DNA of 64,000 nt from contig NZ_PYXZ01000012.1 in NCBI RefSeq assembly GCF_003057875.1, positions 1-64,000 of the forward strand. The letters are read 5' to 3'. The position numbers and the translations under genes were made by a program. Positions 55,172-64,000 of the stretch are shown piece after piece (position 1 is the first letter of the stretch; every line of letters starts with the position of its first letter). Under the pieces are notes generated by a model. The model was not told where the DNA came from and did no database searches. It saw only the letters and a list, made by a program, of their open reading frames with translations. This DNA is from Nocardioides currus. GTDB taxonomy: Bacteria > Actinomycetota > Actinomycetes > Propionibacteriales > Nocardioidaceae.

Positions 55172-56005
55172 TCAGCGGTCGAGCTGGGCCAGCGTCCGCA
55201 GCCACAGCCGGTCGGCAGCGGCCGACGGCGAGTCGTGCCGCGTCGTCGGCTCGTCGAGCAGGTCCGCGACCGCGGGGGGCGGTGTCGCCCCGGCCGACCG
55301 TGCGATGCCCGTCAGCACCCGACCTGCCGCGATCGCCGCAGATCGGCGCGTCGTCACGGTGGACTCGAAGACCCGCGGGCCGCCGGCCGGCGCCGGCACC
55401 TCCCAGGCGGAGAGCACGGCCGCGTGAGAGGCGCTGAGGGTCACCACGGTCCACTCGCGCCGCAGGTCCGCGTCGGCCGGGAGCTGGCACCGGGCCGGGC
55501 TCGCCGTGGGGTCGGCGCCGACCTCGCCGTCGAAGTCGGCGAGCACCGCGCACCACGACGCGGTGCGGGCCAGCTCCGCCCAGCGGTGCTGCGAGCCGGC
55601 GACGTGGTGCCCGACCTGGAAGGAGCCGAGGACGAGCGGACGGTCGGCGCGGGCCAGGGCCTCCTCCTCGATCGCCTTCGACGCGGCCACGAGCACGCGC
55701 CGGCCCAGGCGCACCGGACGCAGGTCGGGGAAGTCACGCTGCAACGCGGCGTGGACGGACCCGCCCTCGGGCTGCGGCGCGTGCCGGTCGCGGACGCGGG
55801 CGATCGCCTGCGGGAGGGTGAGCCCCGACTCCCGGGCCGCCAGCACCTCGGTGACCATCTCGACCTCGGCCTGCGTGAAGCGTCGGTGCCCCGAGTCGAG
55901 CCGACGCCCCCGGGGGAAGTCGAAGCGCTGCTCCCAGGCGCGGAGCACCGTCGGCGTCAGGCCCGTCCGCTCCGCCAGCGTCCCGATGCTGAACTCGTCG
56001 CTCAC
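55172..56005 (-). CDS. MerR-family regulator with DICT sensory domain
   Basis: 277 residues. N-terminal MerR winged helix (FSIGTLAERTGLTPTVLRAW, RRLDSGHRRFTQAEVEMV), then a DICT domain (RVLVAASKAIEEEALARA, GSFQVGHHVAGSQHRWAEL), known from light or redox-linked signalling proteins, and a C-terminal helical part. The ligand is unknown. GTG 56005 with GGAG 7 nt upstream starts the family-like N-terminus. It is divergent from a small membrane protein across an AT-rich segment with direct repeats that may be its operator. Confidence 0.85.
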   Translation of the reverse strand: MSDEFSIGTLAERTGLTPTVLRAWEQRFDFPRGRRLDSGHRRFTQAEVEMVTEVLAARESGLTLPQAIARVRDRHAPQPEGGSVHAALQRDFPDLRPVRLGRRVLVAASKAIEEEALARADRPLVLGSFQVGHHVAGSQHRWAELARTASWCAVLADFDGEVGADPTASPARCQLPADADLRREWTVVTLSASHAAVLSAWEVPAPAGGPRVFESTVTTRRSAAIAAGRVLTGIARSAGATPPPAVADLLDEPTTRHDSPSAAADRLWLRTLAQLDR

Positions 56006-56058
56006 CGACCGCTCCTGACCTCGGGGGATGGCTGCTCTGGACTCTGCCCCGGAAGGAG

Positions 56059-56087
56059 TTATACACGGTTGTGGAGAAACTTGTGGA
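56059..56087. promoter_or_regulatory. AT-rich segment with direct repeats upstream of the DICT-MerR gene
   Basis: TTATACACGG is followed by TTGTGGA at 56069-56075 and again at 56081-56087 (12-bp period, about one helical turn). The segment stands out against about 70% GC. It may hold a promoter (TTATAC as -10) and a regulator site in the 97-nt divergent gap. Confidence 0.45.
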
Positions 56088-56102
56088 ACTACTGGAGGTC
56101 CG

Positions 56103-56318
56103 ATGGGCACGATGATCCTGATCAGCAGCGTGGCGATCCTCGTGGGGATCGTGGGTTGCGCGGTGATCTGGCGCATGGACGCCAGCCGCGCCGACGAGAT
56201 CGAGCGCCAGCCGCCCAACCTCGACGGCCCGGACGACCGTGCCCCCGGCGAGTGGCGTCGTCTCGATCACGGCGCCCCGGGGGCCGAGCTCCCGCCGAGC
56301 CGCTCGCGCGACGACTGA
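56103..56318 (+). CDS. Small single-pass membrane protein
   Basis: 71 residues: TMILISSVAILVGIVGCAVI forms one membrane helix near the N-terminus, then a hydrophilic, charged cytoplasmic tail (RMDASRADEIERQPPNLDG). GGAGG lies 5 nt before ATG 56103; ATG 56112 also possible. No family recognised. Convergent with the K+ channel gene. Confidence 0.65.
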   Translation: MGTMILISSVAILVGIVGCAVIWRMDASRADEIERQPPNLDGPDDRAPGEWRRLDHGAPGAELPPSRSRDD

Positions 56319-56342
56319 CGACACCGCCCGGTCCGGACCGTC

Positions 56343-57443
56343 TCAGTCCAGGTCGTCGTCCGCGCGGTCCTCGCCGTGCGTGCCGGGTCGCGGCGCCCAC
56401 GGCAGCTCCTTCGCCGGGCGGACGACGATGAGCCGGTCGCCGCGCGCCAGCAACGTGACGACCGGGTCGAAGTAGCGGTAGACCTTCTCGTCGCGCACGA
56501 CCGCGATGACCTGGTCGGGCAACGACTGCGGCGGCTTGCCGACCTCGCTGACGAGCAGGTCGCGCTCGGCGACCTCCAGCCCCTCGCCGTACGTCAGCAG
56601 GTCCTCCATCACCGAGCCGAGCATCGGCGACATGGACGACAGGCCCAGCAGCCGGCCGACCGCGTCGGAGGACGTGATGACCGAGTTGGCGCCCGACTGC
56701 CGCATCAGCGGCACGTTCTCCTGCTCCCGGACCGCGGCCACGATCCAGGCGTCGGGGTTGAGCTGGCGCACCGTCAGCGTGGAGAGGACGTTCGTGTCGT
56801 CGCGGTCGGTGGTGATGATGACCTGGGTCGCGGTCTGCACGCCGGCTCGCCGCAGCACCTCGCGCCGCGTGGCGTCTCCGGTCACGACGGCGAGTCCGTC
56901 GCTGTGGGCCTCCTCGAGGGCCAGCTGGCTCGGGTCGACGATGACGATGGCCTCGCGGTCGTGGCCGTTGTTGACCAGCGTCTCGACGGCGCTGCGCCCC
57001 TTCGTGCCGTAGCCGACGACGACGACGTGTGCTCCCATGTTCTTCCTCCACCGGGCGACCCGGAACATCTCGCGGCCCTGCGAGGCGAGGACCTCGAGGG
57101 TGGTCCCGATCAGCAGCACCAGGAAGGCGATGCGGGCCGGGGTGATGACGAACGCGTTGATCAGGCGAGCCCGGTCGGTGTAGGGCGCGATGTCGCCGTA
57201 GCCGGTCGTGCTGAGCGTGACGGTCGTGTAGTAGATCGAGTCGATGAAGCTGACGGAGTTGTCGGGGTCGTTGCCGTCGACGTAGCCCCCGCGGTCGAGG
57301 TAGACCAGCAGCACGGTGCCGAAGAGGATCGCCATCGCGGCGAGGAGGCGCCGGCCGAGCTCCCACCACGGTGAGCGGACCGGGTCGGGCAGCGCGACGC
57401 GAGCGCTGTTGGAGGCCGCCGACGACCCCGGGTGGTCATGCAC
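56343..57443 (-). CDS. Potassium channel protein with TrkA-N (RCK) domain
   Basis: 366 residues. Two membrane helices flank a pore loop with selectivity filter TLSTTGYGD; the cytoplasmic RCK domain starts HVVVVGYGTKGRSAVETL (nucleotide-binding Gly motif) and continues with VVTGDATRREVLRRAGV; a TrkA-C-like end follows. It resembles ligand-gated MthK/Kch-type channels working as tetramers. GTG 57443 is the start; AAGACT 6 nt upstream is a possible leaderless -10. It lies 12 nt after the YihY stop, so the two may be co-transcribed. Confidence 0.9.
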   Translation of the reverse strand: MHDHPGSSAASNSARVALPDPVRSPWWELGRRLLAAMAILFGTVLLVYLDRGGYVDGNDPDNSVSFIDSIYYTTVTLSTTGYGDIAPYTDRARLINAFVITPARIAFLVLLIGTTLEVLASQGREMFRVARWRKNMGAHVVVVGYGTKGRSAVETLVNNGHDREAIVIVDPSQLALEEAHSDGLAVVTGDATRREVLRRAGVQTATQVIITTDRDDTNVLSTLTVRQLNPDAWIVAAVREQENVPLMRQSGANSVITSSDAVGRLLGLSSMSPMLGSVMEDLLTYGEGLEVAERDLLVSEVGKPPQSLPDQVIAVVRDEKVYRYFDPVVTLLARGDRLIVVRPAKELPWAPRPGTHGEDRADDDLD

Positions 57444-57455
57444 GGGCGGAGTCTT

Positions 57456-58424
57456 TCACGCCGCGTCCCTGGGCGTGATCACCTGGCGCAGCCGCTGCAC
57501 GAGCTCGAGCCGGGCCCGGGTCGTGGTGCCCTGCGGGAAGACGGTGTCGAAGGCGGCGTTCACCGCCGCCCCGATCAGCACGGCGATGGAGAGGAGGTAG
57601 AGCCACAGGAGCACGGCGATGGGGGCGGCCAGCGGGCCGTAGATCGACTTCGACTCCGCGGCGGTCACGGTGAGCACCCAGCGCAGGACGTAGGAGCCCG
57701 CGATCCACACCACCAGCGAGAAGGTCGCGCCGGGGAGGTTGAACGCCCAGTTGGTGCGCACCGGGACGGACACGTGGTAGAGCGTGGCCAGGAAGCAGAT
57801 GCAGATCACGATGACCAGCGGCCAGTAGAACGACATCAGGAACTCGACGCGCTGCGGCAGCCAGTCGCGGATCAGCGACGGCCCGGCGACCACGAGCGGC
57901 AGGGTGATCATGCCGGTGAGCATCGCCAGGATGTAGAGCACGAAGGACAGCGCCCGGGTCTTCACGATCCCGCGGTGCCCGCCGAGGCCGTGCATGATCG
58001 TGATGGTGTCGACGAAGACGTTGAGCGCGCGCGAGCCTGACCACAGGGCGAGCACGAAGCCGACGGAGATGACGTCGAAGCGCCCGCCGCGGAGCACGTC
58101 GTTGAGGGTCGGGGTGATGATGCGGTCGACCGCCTCGTCGGTGAGCCCGCGAGACGCGAGGTCGATGATCGCGCCCCGGACCTCCGCGATGTCGGCCGGC
58201 GAGAACTGCTCCGAGACGTAGCCCACCGCTCCGGCGAGGGCGAAGATGAGCGGCGGCACCGAGAGCACCGCGAAGAAGGCGGCCTCGGCGGCGAGGCCGG
58301 TCACGCGGTAGCGCATGCACGAGCCGACGGTGGCGACGACGAGGCGCCAGAGGTGGTCGCGGAACACCGCCCACCGGACCTGCACCGAGCGCAGCACGGG
58401 ATGCTGCGAACTCGCCTCGGCCAT
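57456..58424 (-). CDS. YihY/BrkB family membrane protein
   Basis: 322 residues with six helices. Typical stretches are RYRVTGLAAEAAFFAVLSVP, LWSGSRALNVFVDTIT and AAPIAVLLWLYLLSIAVLIG followed by GAAVNAAFD. Once mislabelled ribonuclease BN; the true function is unknown. ATG 58424 is leaderless with TACCGT 6 nt upstream, overlapping the -10 of the divergent aidB-like gene. Confidence 0.9.
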   Translation of the reverse strand: MAEASSQHPVLRSVQVRWAVFRDHLWRLVVATVGSCMRYRVTGLAAEAAFFAVLSVPPLIFALAGAVGYVSEQFSPADIAEVRGAIIDLASRGLTDEAVDRIITPTLNDVLRGGRFDVISVGFVLALWSGSRALNVFVDTITIMHGLGGHRGIVKTRALSFVLYILAMLTGMITLPLVVAGPSLIRDWLPQRVEFLMSFYWPLVIVICICFLATLYHVSVPVRTNWAFNLPGATFSLVVWIAGSYVLRWVLTVTAAESKSIYGPLAAPIAVLLWLYLLSIAVLIGAAVNAAFDTVFPQGTTTRARLELVQRLRQVITPRDAA

Positions 58425-58429
58425 GGACC

Positions 58430-58436
58430 TACGGTA
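58430..58436. promoter_or_regulatory. Overlapping divergent -10 elements (TACGGTA)
   Basis: Plus strand TACGGT (58430-58435) ends 6 nt before the aidB-like ATG 58442. Minus strand TACCGT (58431-58436) ends 6 nt before the YihY ATG 58424. One 7-bp element thus seems to serve two leaderless genes whose start codons are only 17 bp apart. Confidence 0.65.
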
Positions 58437-58441
58437 GTCAC

Positions 58442-60073
58442 ATGGACGCTGCGAACCGGGCATCTGCCAACCAGGCTCCGCCCCTGGTTGGTCACAATGT
58501 CGTGACCTCCGACCTGGCACTCGTCGAGGCGGTCACCCGGCACGGCTCCGCCGACGTGGTCGAGGACCTGACGCTGCTCGGCCTCGAGGCCGGCACGGCC
58601 GAGGCCCGTGAGCACGGCATGCTCGCCAACCGCCACCACCCCGAGCTGACGCCCTACGACCGCTACGGCAACCGCGTGGACGAGGTCGTCTTCCACCCGT
58701 CGTGGCACTGGCTGATGGAGCGCGGCATCGGCCACGGGCTCGCGGCCACCCCCTGGGAGTCGGATGCTCCCCACCCGCACGTGCGTCGCGCGGCCGGGTT
58801 CTTCGCGTGGTCGCAGACCGAGCCGGGGCACGGCTGCCCGATCTCCATGACGTACGCCGCCGTGCCGGCGCTGCGGGCCGACGACGCGATCGCCAAGGAG
58901 TGGACGCCCCTGCTGGCCTCGCGCCGCTACGACCCCGGGGTCCGTGCGCGCACCGACAAGGTCGGCGCGCTGGCCGGGATGGGGATGACGGAGAAGCAGG
59001 GCGGCTCCGACGTCCGCGCCAACGTGACGCAGGCGCGACCCACCTCGCAGGACGGCACCTACACCCTGCACGGGCACAAGTGGTTCACCAGCGCACCGAT
59101 GAACGACGTGTTCCTCGTCCTCGCCCAGGCGGAGGCGGGCGTGACCTGCTTCGTCGTCGCGCGGGTGCTGCCCGACGGGACGCGCAACCAGCTCGACATC
59201 GTCCGTCTCAAGGACAAGCTCGGCAACCGGTCCAACGCCTCCAGCGAGCTCGAGCTCGACGGCACCGTCGCGCAGCGGCTCGGCGACGAGGGACGCGGAG
59301 TGCGCACCATCATCGAGATGGTCGCAGCGACCCGGCTCGACTGCGTGCTGGGCTCCGCGTCGCTGATGCGCCGGGCGCTGGCCGAGGCGTCGTGGCACGT
59401 GGCGCACCGCTCGGCCTTCGGCTCCCGCCTCGCCGACAAGCCGCTCATGCAGAACGTGGTCGCCGACCTCGCCGTCGAGTCGGAGGCGGCGACGGCGCTC
59501 GCGCTGCGCCTCGCCGCCGCGGTCGACCGCCCCGGCGACGCCCACGAGGCGGCGCTGCGCCGGATCGCGCTGCCGCTCGCCAAGTTCTGGGTCTGCAAGC
59601 GCACCCCCTTCATGGTCGCGGAGGCGCTCGAGTGCCTCGGCGGCAACGGCTACGTCGAGGAGTCGGGGCTCCCGCTGCTCTTCCGGGAATCCCCGCTCAA
59701 CTCGATCTGGGAGGGCTCGGGCAACGTCAACGCGCTCGACGTGCTGCGCGCCCTGAGCCGCGAGCCCGAGGTGCTCGAGGCCTGGATCACCGAGGTCGGC
59801 CTGGCGCGCGGTGCCGACGAACGCCTCGACCGGGCGGTCGACGACACGCTCGCCCTGCTGGGCGACTCGGCGGGTCTCGAGGTCGGGGCGCGTCGGCTCG
59901 CGGGCCAGATGGCGGCGTGTCTCCAGGGCTCGCTGCTGGTGCGGTGCGCGCCACCCGAGGTCGCCGACGCCTTCTGCGCGTCCCGGCTCGGCACGTCGTT
60001 CGGCGGGACCTTCGGCATGCTCTCCGGCGGCGACCTCGCCGCGATCGTCGAGCGCACCACCCCGGTGCCCTGA
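58442..60073 (+). CDS. aidB: AidB-like acyl-CoA dehydrogenase family protein
   Basis: 543 residues, near E. coli AidB (541), and alike along the chain: FHPSWHWLM, GMGMTEKQGGSDVRANVTQA, LHGHKWFTSAPMND, RLKDKLGNRSNASSELEL, LGGNGYVEESGLPLLFRE and NSIWEGSGNVNALDVLRA. AidB binds FAD and DNA and is induced in the adaptive response to alkylation; its protective mechanism is debated, and some relatives are plain acyl-CoA dehydrogenases. The start is a leaderless ATG. It overlaps a methyltransferase gene by 1 nt (TGATG). Confidence 0.9.
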   Translation: MDAANRASANQAPPLVGHNVVTSDLALVEAVTRHGSADVVEDLTLLGLEAGTAEAREHGMLANRHHPELTPYDRYGNRVDEVVFHPSWHWLMERGIGHGLAATPWESDAPHPHVRRAAGFFAWSQTEPGHGCPISMTYAAVPALRADDAIAKEWTPLLASRRYDPGVRARTDKVGALAGMGMTEKQGGSDVRANVTQARPTSQDGTYTLHGHKWFTSAPMNDVFLVLAQAEAGVTCFVVARVLPDGTRNQLDIVRLKDKLGNRSNASSELELDGTVAQRLGDEGRGVRTIIEMVAATRLDCVLGSASLMRRALAEASWHVAHRSAFGSRLADKPLMQNVVADLAVESEAATALALRLAAAVDRPGDAHEAALRRIALPLAKFWVCKRTPFMVAEALECLGGNGYVEESGLPLLFRESPLNSIWEGSGNVNALDVLRALSREPEVLEAWITEVGLARGADERLDRAVDDTLALLGDSAGLEVGARRLAGQMAACLQGSLLVRCAPPEVADAFCASRLGTSFGGTFGMLSGGDLAAIVERTTPVP

Positions 60074-60804
60074 TGGTGCACGAGTGGGACGCCGCGTCGT
60101 ACGACGCCCTGCCGCTCCCCCACGTCGAGTGGGGCCGCCGCGTCCTCGACCGCATGCGGCTGGTCGGCGACGAGCGCGTGCTCGACGCCGGGTGCGGGAC
60201 GGGCCGCGACGGGGCGGCGCTGCTCGAGCGGTGGCCCGGGGTGGAGCTCGTCGGCGTCGACGGGTCGGTGCAGATGATCGAGCAGGCGCGGTCGCGGCTG
60301 GGCGAGCGCGCCGAGCTGCACGTCGCCGACCTGACGCAGCCGCTCCCCCTCGACGAGCCCGTCGACGCGGTGATGAGCGTGGCCGCCTTCCACTGGATCA
60401 CCGACCACGACGTGCTCTTCGCCAACCTCGCGACGGCGATGCGCCCGGGCGCCCGGCTGACCTCCGACTGCGGTGGCGAGGGCCAGCTCGCGGTGATGGG
60501 CGCCGCCCTGCTCGAGGTCACCGGCGACGACAAGATCGGCACCGCGTTCAAGGGGATCGACGAGACACGCGCCTCGCTCGAGCGCGCCGGCTTCGAGGTG
60601 GAGGACGTCCGGCTGCGCCGCGACCCGCTGGTCATCGAGGACCCCGACCTGATGGAGCGCTACCTCGCGACGGTCAACCTCAGCGCCTATCTCGTCGCGC
60701 TCCCCGTGGCCGAGCACGCGCCGTTCGTACGCCGCGTGCGGCTCGCGATGGCCGAGCCCGTCATCGACTACGTGCGTCTCGAGATCGACGCCGTCCGGCG
60801 CTGA
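60073..60804 (+). CDS. SAM-dependent methyltransferase coupled to aidB-like gene
   Basis: 243 residues. Motif I VLDAGCGTGRDGAALLE, acidic GVDGSVQMIEQAR, then VMSVAAFHWITDHDVLF and GEGQLAVMGAAL. The layout resembles trans-aconitate methyltransferase (Tam), but the substrate is not proven. ATG 60073 shares a base with the aidB-like stop, so both proteins are made together. Confidence 0.85.
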   Translation: MVHEWDAASYDALPLPHVEWGRRVLDRMRLVGDERVLDAGCGTGRDGAALLERWPGVELVGVDGSVQMIEQARSRLGERAELHVADLTQPLPLDEPVDAVMSVAAFHWITDHDVLFANLATAMRPGARLTSDCGGEGQLAVMGAALLEVTGDDKIGTAFKGIDETRASLERAGFEVEDVRLRRDPLVIEDPDLMERYLATVNLSAYLVALPVAEHAPFVRRVRLAMAEPVIDYVRLEIDAVRR

Positions 60805-60813
60805 CGCACCGGC

Positions 60814-62451
<1,638 letters not shown>

Positions 62452-62503
62452 GCAGCCATCTTGTCGTCGCGGAGCACGGGCGTCGAGAAAATCTCGGCGC
62501 CCC

Positions 62504-62530
62504 TGTCGATTCGCACCGATCTCGTCCGTC
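62504..62530 (+). promoter_or_regulatory. Candidate ECF42-type promoter of the YCII/DGPF operon
   Basis: TGTCGA (62504-62509), a 17-nt spacer and CGTC (62527-62530) lie about 55 nt before the first YCII start. As I recall, ECF42 sigma factors use TGTCGA at -35 and CG(A/T)C at -10 upstream of DGPF genes. A similar unit CGTC at 62523 gives a 13-nt spacer and is less likely. Confidence 0.5.
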
Positions 62531-62583
62531 AGGGTGTTGAGTCGCAACCGCGACCCGACAACAGCCACGAGGGAGTCCACCCG

Positions 62584-62934
62584 ATGAGCCGCTACCTGAT
62601 CCTGCTGCCCGCACCCGAGGCGGAGTGGGCCCAGCTGCCCGCGTCCGAGCACGAGAAGGGGATGCGGTCGCACGGTCAGTTCCACGAGGACCTGAAGGCG
62701 GGCGGCCACACCGTGCTCACCGGCGGTCCGCTCGAGCCGTCGTCCGAGGCGACGTCGATGCGTCCGGGCGACGACGGGGTGGCGGTGGTGACCGACGGGC
62801 CGTTCTCCGAGACGGCCGAGCAGATGGTCGGCTTCTACCTCATCGAGAGCCAGGACGAGGCCGACCTGCGGGCGGCGTGCGAGCGGTTCGCGGGGCGTGG
62901 CGAGCACATCGAGTTCCGCAAGATGGCGGAGTGA
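62584..62934 (+). CDS. YCII-related (DGPF) protein 1
   Basis: 116 residues: start MSRYLILLPAPEAEWAQLPA and DGPF-box TDGPFSETAEQMVGFYLIE. The YCII fold is a small ferredoxin-like dimer; YciI itself has a catalytic His-Asp pair, but DGPF proteins have no known reaction. GAGGGAG stands 8 nt before the ATG. First of four tandem copies. Confidence 0.9.
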   Translation: MSRYLILLPAPEAEWAQLPASEHEKGMRSHGQFHEDLKAGGHTVLTGGPLEPSSEATSMRPGDDGVAVVTDGPFSETAEQMVGFYLIESQDEADLRAACERFAGRGEHIEFRKMAE

Positions 62935-62946
62935 AGGGAGACGCAG

Positions 62947-63306
62947 ATGACCGAGTACATCGTGTTGATCGTGGGCGACGCCGATCGTTGGTGGACGACC
63001 ATGAGCATGCAGGAACGTGCCGACGGCTACGCCGAGTACGAGCGCTTCGGGCAGGCGCTCGCCGAGGGTGGGCACAAGGTCACCGGCGGGGCCGAGCTGA
63101 AGCCGAGCACCACCGCGAGGACCGTGCGTCCCGACACCCTGGAGATCACCGACGGGCCCTACGCCGAGAGCGCGGAGCAAGTCGGCGGCTTCTACCAGGT
63201 GGAGACCGACGACCTCGACGGGCTCCTGGAGTGCTGCAAGATCATCGCCGGGCTGGGCGACGCGGTGCAGGTCGTGCCCACCGTCTCCCCAGAGGAGCGA
63301 CCCTGA
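62947..63306 (+). CDS. YCII-related (DGPF) protein 2
   Basis: 119 residues: TEYIVLIVGDADRWWTTMSM, GGHKVTGGAEL and box TDGPYAESAEQVGGFYQVE. It is closer to copy 3 than to copy 1 (GGAEL, SAEQVGG, LLECC shared), so a later duplication produced 2 and 3. GAAGGGAG lies before the ATG; the stop overlaps the next ATG (TGATG). Confidence 0.9.
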   Translation: MTEYIVLIVGDADRWWTTMSMQERADGYAEYERFGQALAEGGHKVTGGAELKPSTTARTVRPDTLEITDGPYAESAEQVGGFYQVETDDLDGLLECCKIIAGLGDAVQVVPTVSPEERP

Positions 63307-63671
63307 TGGCCGAGTACGTCGTGCTGCTGATCGGGGACACCGAGCACTGGTGGACCGGCGCCAACGAGGAGGAGAAAGCGGCCGCGATGGCGGCGCACGG
63401 CACCTTCACCGACCAGCTCGCCGAGCGCGGGCACACGATCACGGGTGGGGCCGAGCTGCACCGCGCCGGTCGCGCGCGGACGATCGCTCCCCACGCCACG
63501 TCCGCCACCGACGGGCCATGGGCCGAGAGCGCCGAGCAGGTCGGGGGCTACTACGTGATCGAGAGCTCCGACCTCGACGACCTGCTGGAGTGCTGCACGA
63601 TCCTGGCCGCGACGGGCGACGCCGTCGAGGGGCGGGAGTGCGTCGACCAGGAGGAGGTGGAGTCGGCATGA
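63306..63671 (+). CDS. YCII-related (DGPF) protein 3
   Basis: 121 residues: AEYVVLLIGDTEHWWTGANE, GGAELHRAGRA, box TDGPWAESAEQVGGYYVIE (Phe of DGPF replaced by Trp) and LLECCTILAATGDAV. The start shares a base with the previous stop; the stop overlaps the next ATG by 4 nt. Confidence 0.9.
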   Translation: MAEYVVLLIGDTEHWWTGANEEEKAAAMAAHGTFTDQLAERGHTITGGAELHRAGRARTIAPHATSATDGPWAESAEQVGGYYVIESSDLDDLLECCTILAATGDAVEGRECVDQEEVESA

Positions 63672-64000
63672 AGTACCTCGTGCTCCTGATCGGCGACGGC
63701 GCTGAGAAGCTCTGGCCCGACCAGACCGACGCGGAGAAGCAGGCGACGATGGCGAAGTTCGGCGAGTTCGCCTCGGCCTGCGAGGCGCGCGAGAGCGTCG
63801 AGCTGCTCGCCGGCGAGGCGCTGAGCGACCCGCGTGACGCGACCGTCATGCGCTCGCCCGACGGCGGCGTGCAGCTCACCGACGGCCCCTACGCCGAGGT
63901 CATCGAGGGCATGGGGGGCTTCTACCTGATCGAGGCGCCCGACCTCGACGTGCTCGTCGACCTACTGACGGTGCTGCCGCGCTACGACATCCAGATCCAC
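63668..64000 (+). CDS. YCII-related (DGPF) protein 4 (3'-truncated by window edge)
   Basis: 111 residues visible: KYLVLLIGDGAEKLWPDQTD, box TDGPYAEVIEGMGGFYLIE, LTVLPRYDIQIH at the edge. It continues past the window. In many actinobacteria such runs are followed by an ECF sigma factor gene of the SigJ/ECF42 type with a large C-terminal domain, so one may lie just outside. Confidence 0.85.
   Translation, partial: MKYLVLLIGDGAEKLWPDQTDAEKQATMAKFGEFASACEARESVELLAGEALSDPRDATVMRSPDGGVQLTDGPYAEVIEGMGGFYLIEAPDLDVLVDLLTVLPRYDIQIH

Noticed and set aside
56059..56087. Replication origin based on DnaA-box-like 9-mers
   Set aside because: Only one 9-mer has a single mismatch, and no dnaA, dnaN or box cluster is nearby; a regulator site is more likely.

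Overview
The window is a high-GC, gene-dense stretch of an actinobacterial chromosome. The gene content (ANTAR regulator of the PdtaR type, DUF3068, DUF2613, HGxxPAAW, DICT-MerR and AftD-family proteins, a Gly-Cys-Val tRNA cluster) and the pervasive leaderless start codons (TANNNT box 6-7 nt before GTG/ATG) fit Actinomycetota; Nocardioidaceae (Nocardioides-like) is the best guess, but that is inference from gene families, not from a database match.

Region 1 (1-17.9 kb) is about the cell surface. It opens with the 3' part of a repetitive Ig-like/calcium-repeat adhesin-type protein, then holds an envelope-glycan locus: methyltransferase, two paralogous GT-C-like membrane proteins, a DUF3068 protein, an acyltransferase-3 protein, a giant AftD-like arabinofuranosyltransferase, a second methyltransferase, a GT4 glycosyltransferase, a 53-residue DUF2613 protein, a large multi-pass membrane protein and a Wzx-like flippase. 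Much of this set corresponds to the Mycobacterium tuberculosis Rv0224c-Rv0236c neighbourhood, here interleaved with the two GT-C paralogues. Together they look able to build, decorate and export a surface polysaccharide.

Region 2 (17.9-30.3 kb) holds polA, a hotdog thioesterase, a GNAT acetyltransferase, a polar amino-acid ABC transporter (SBP, permease, ATPase), a complete branched-chain amino-acid transporter operon (livK-H-M-G-F, minus strand), a pdtaR-like antiterminator response regulator and tRNA-Leu(CAA), immediately followed by a HTH-LAGLIDADG protein.

Region 3 (31-46.2 kb) is a metabolic block mostly on the minus strand: pabC-like aminotransferase, then hisI, three small membrane proteins typical of actinobacterial trp operons, trpC-trpB-trpA, a Sco1 copper chaperone, lgt, gltB-gltD and pyk. 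Many junctions overlap by 4-8 nt. trpE, usually next to hisI in related genomes, is not there. A Gly-Cys-Val tRNA operon with promoter and terminator closes the block.

Region 4 (46.3-64 kb) is more mixed: a two-component system whose LuxR-type regulator is broken by an apparent 1-nt frameshift, a divergent ABC transporter, gnd, a DJ-1/PfpI protein, an amylosucrase, a DICT-domain MerR regulator, a K+ channel, a YihY protein divergent from an aidB-like gene across a shared 7-bp double -10 element, phosphoglucomutase, and four tandem YCII/DGPF genes running off the right edge behind a candidate ECF42-type promoter.
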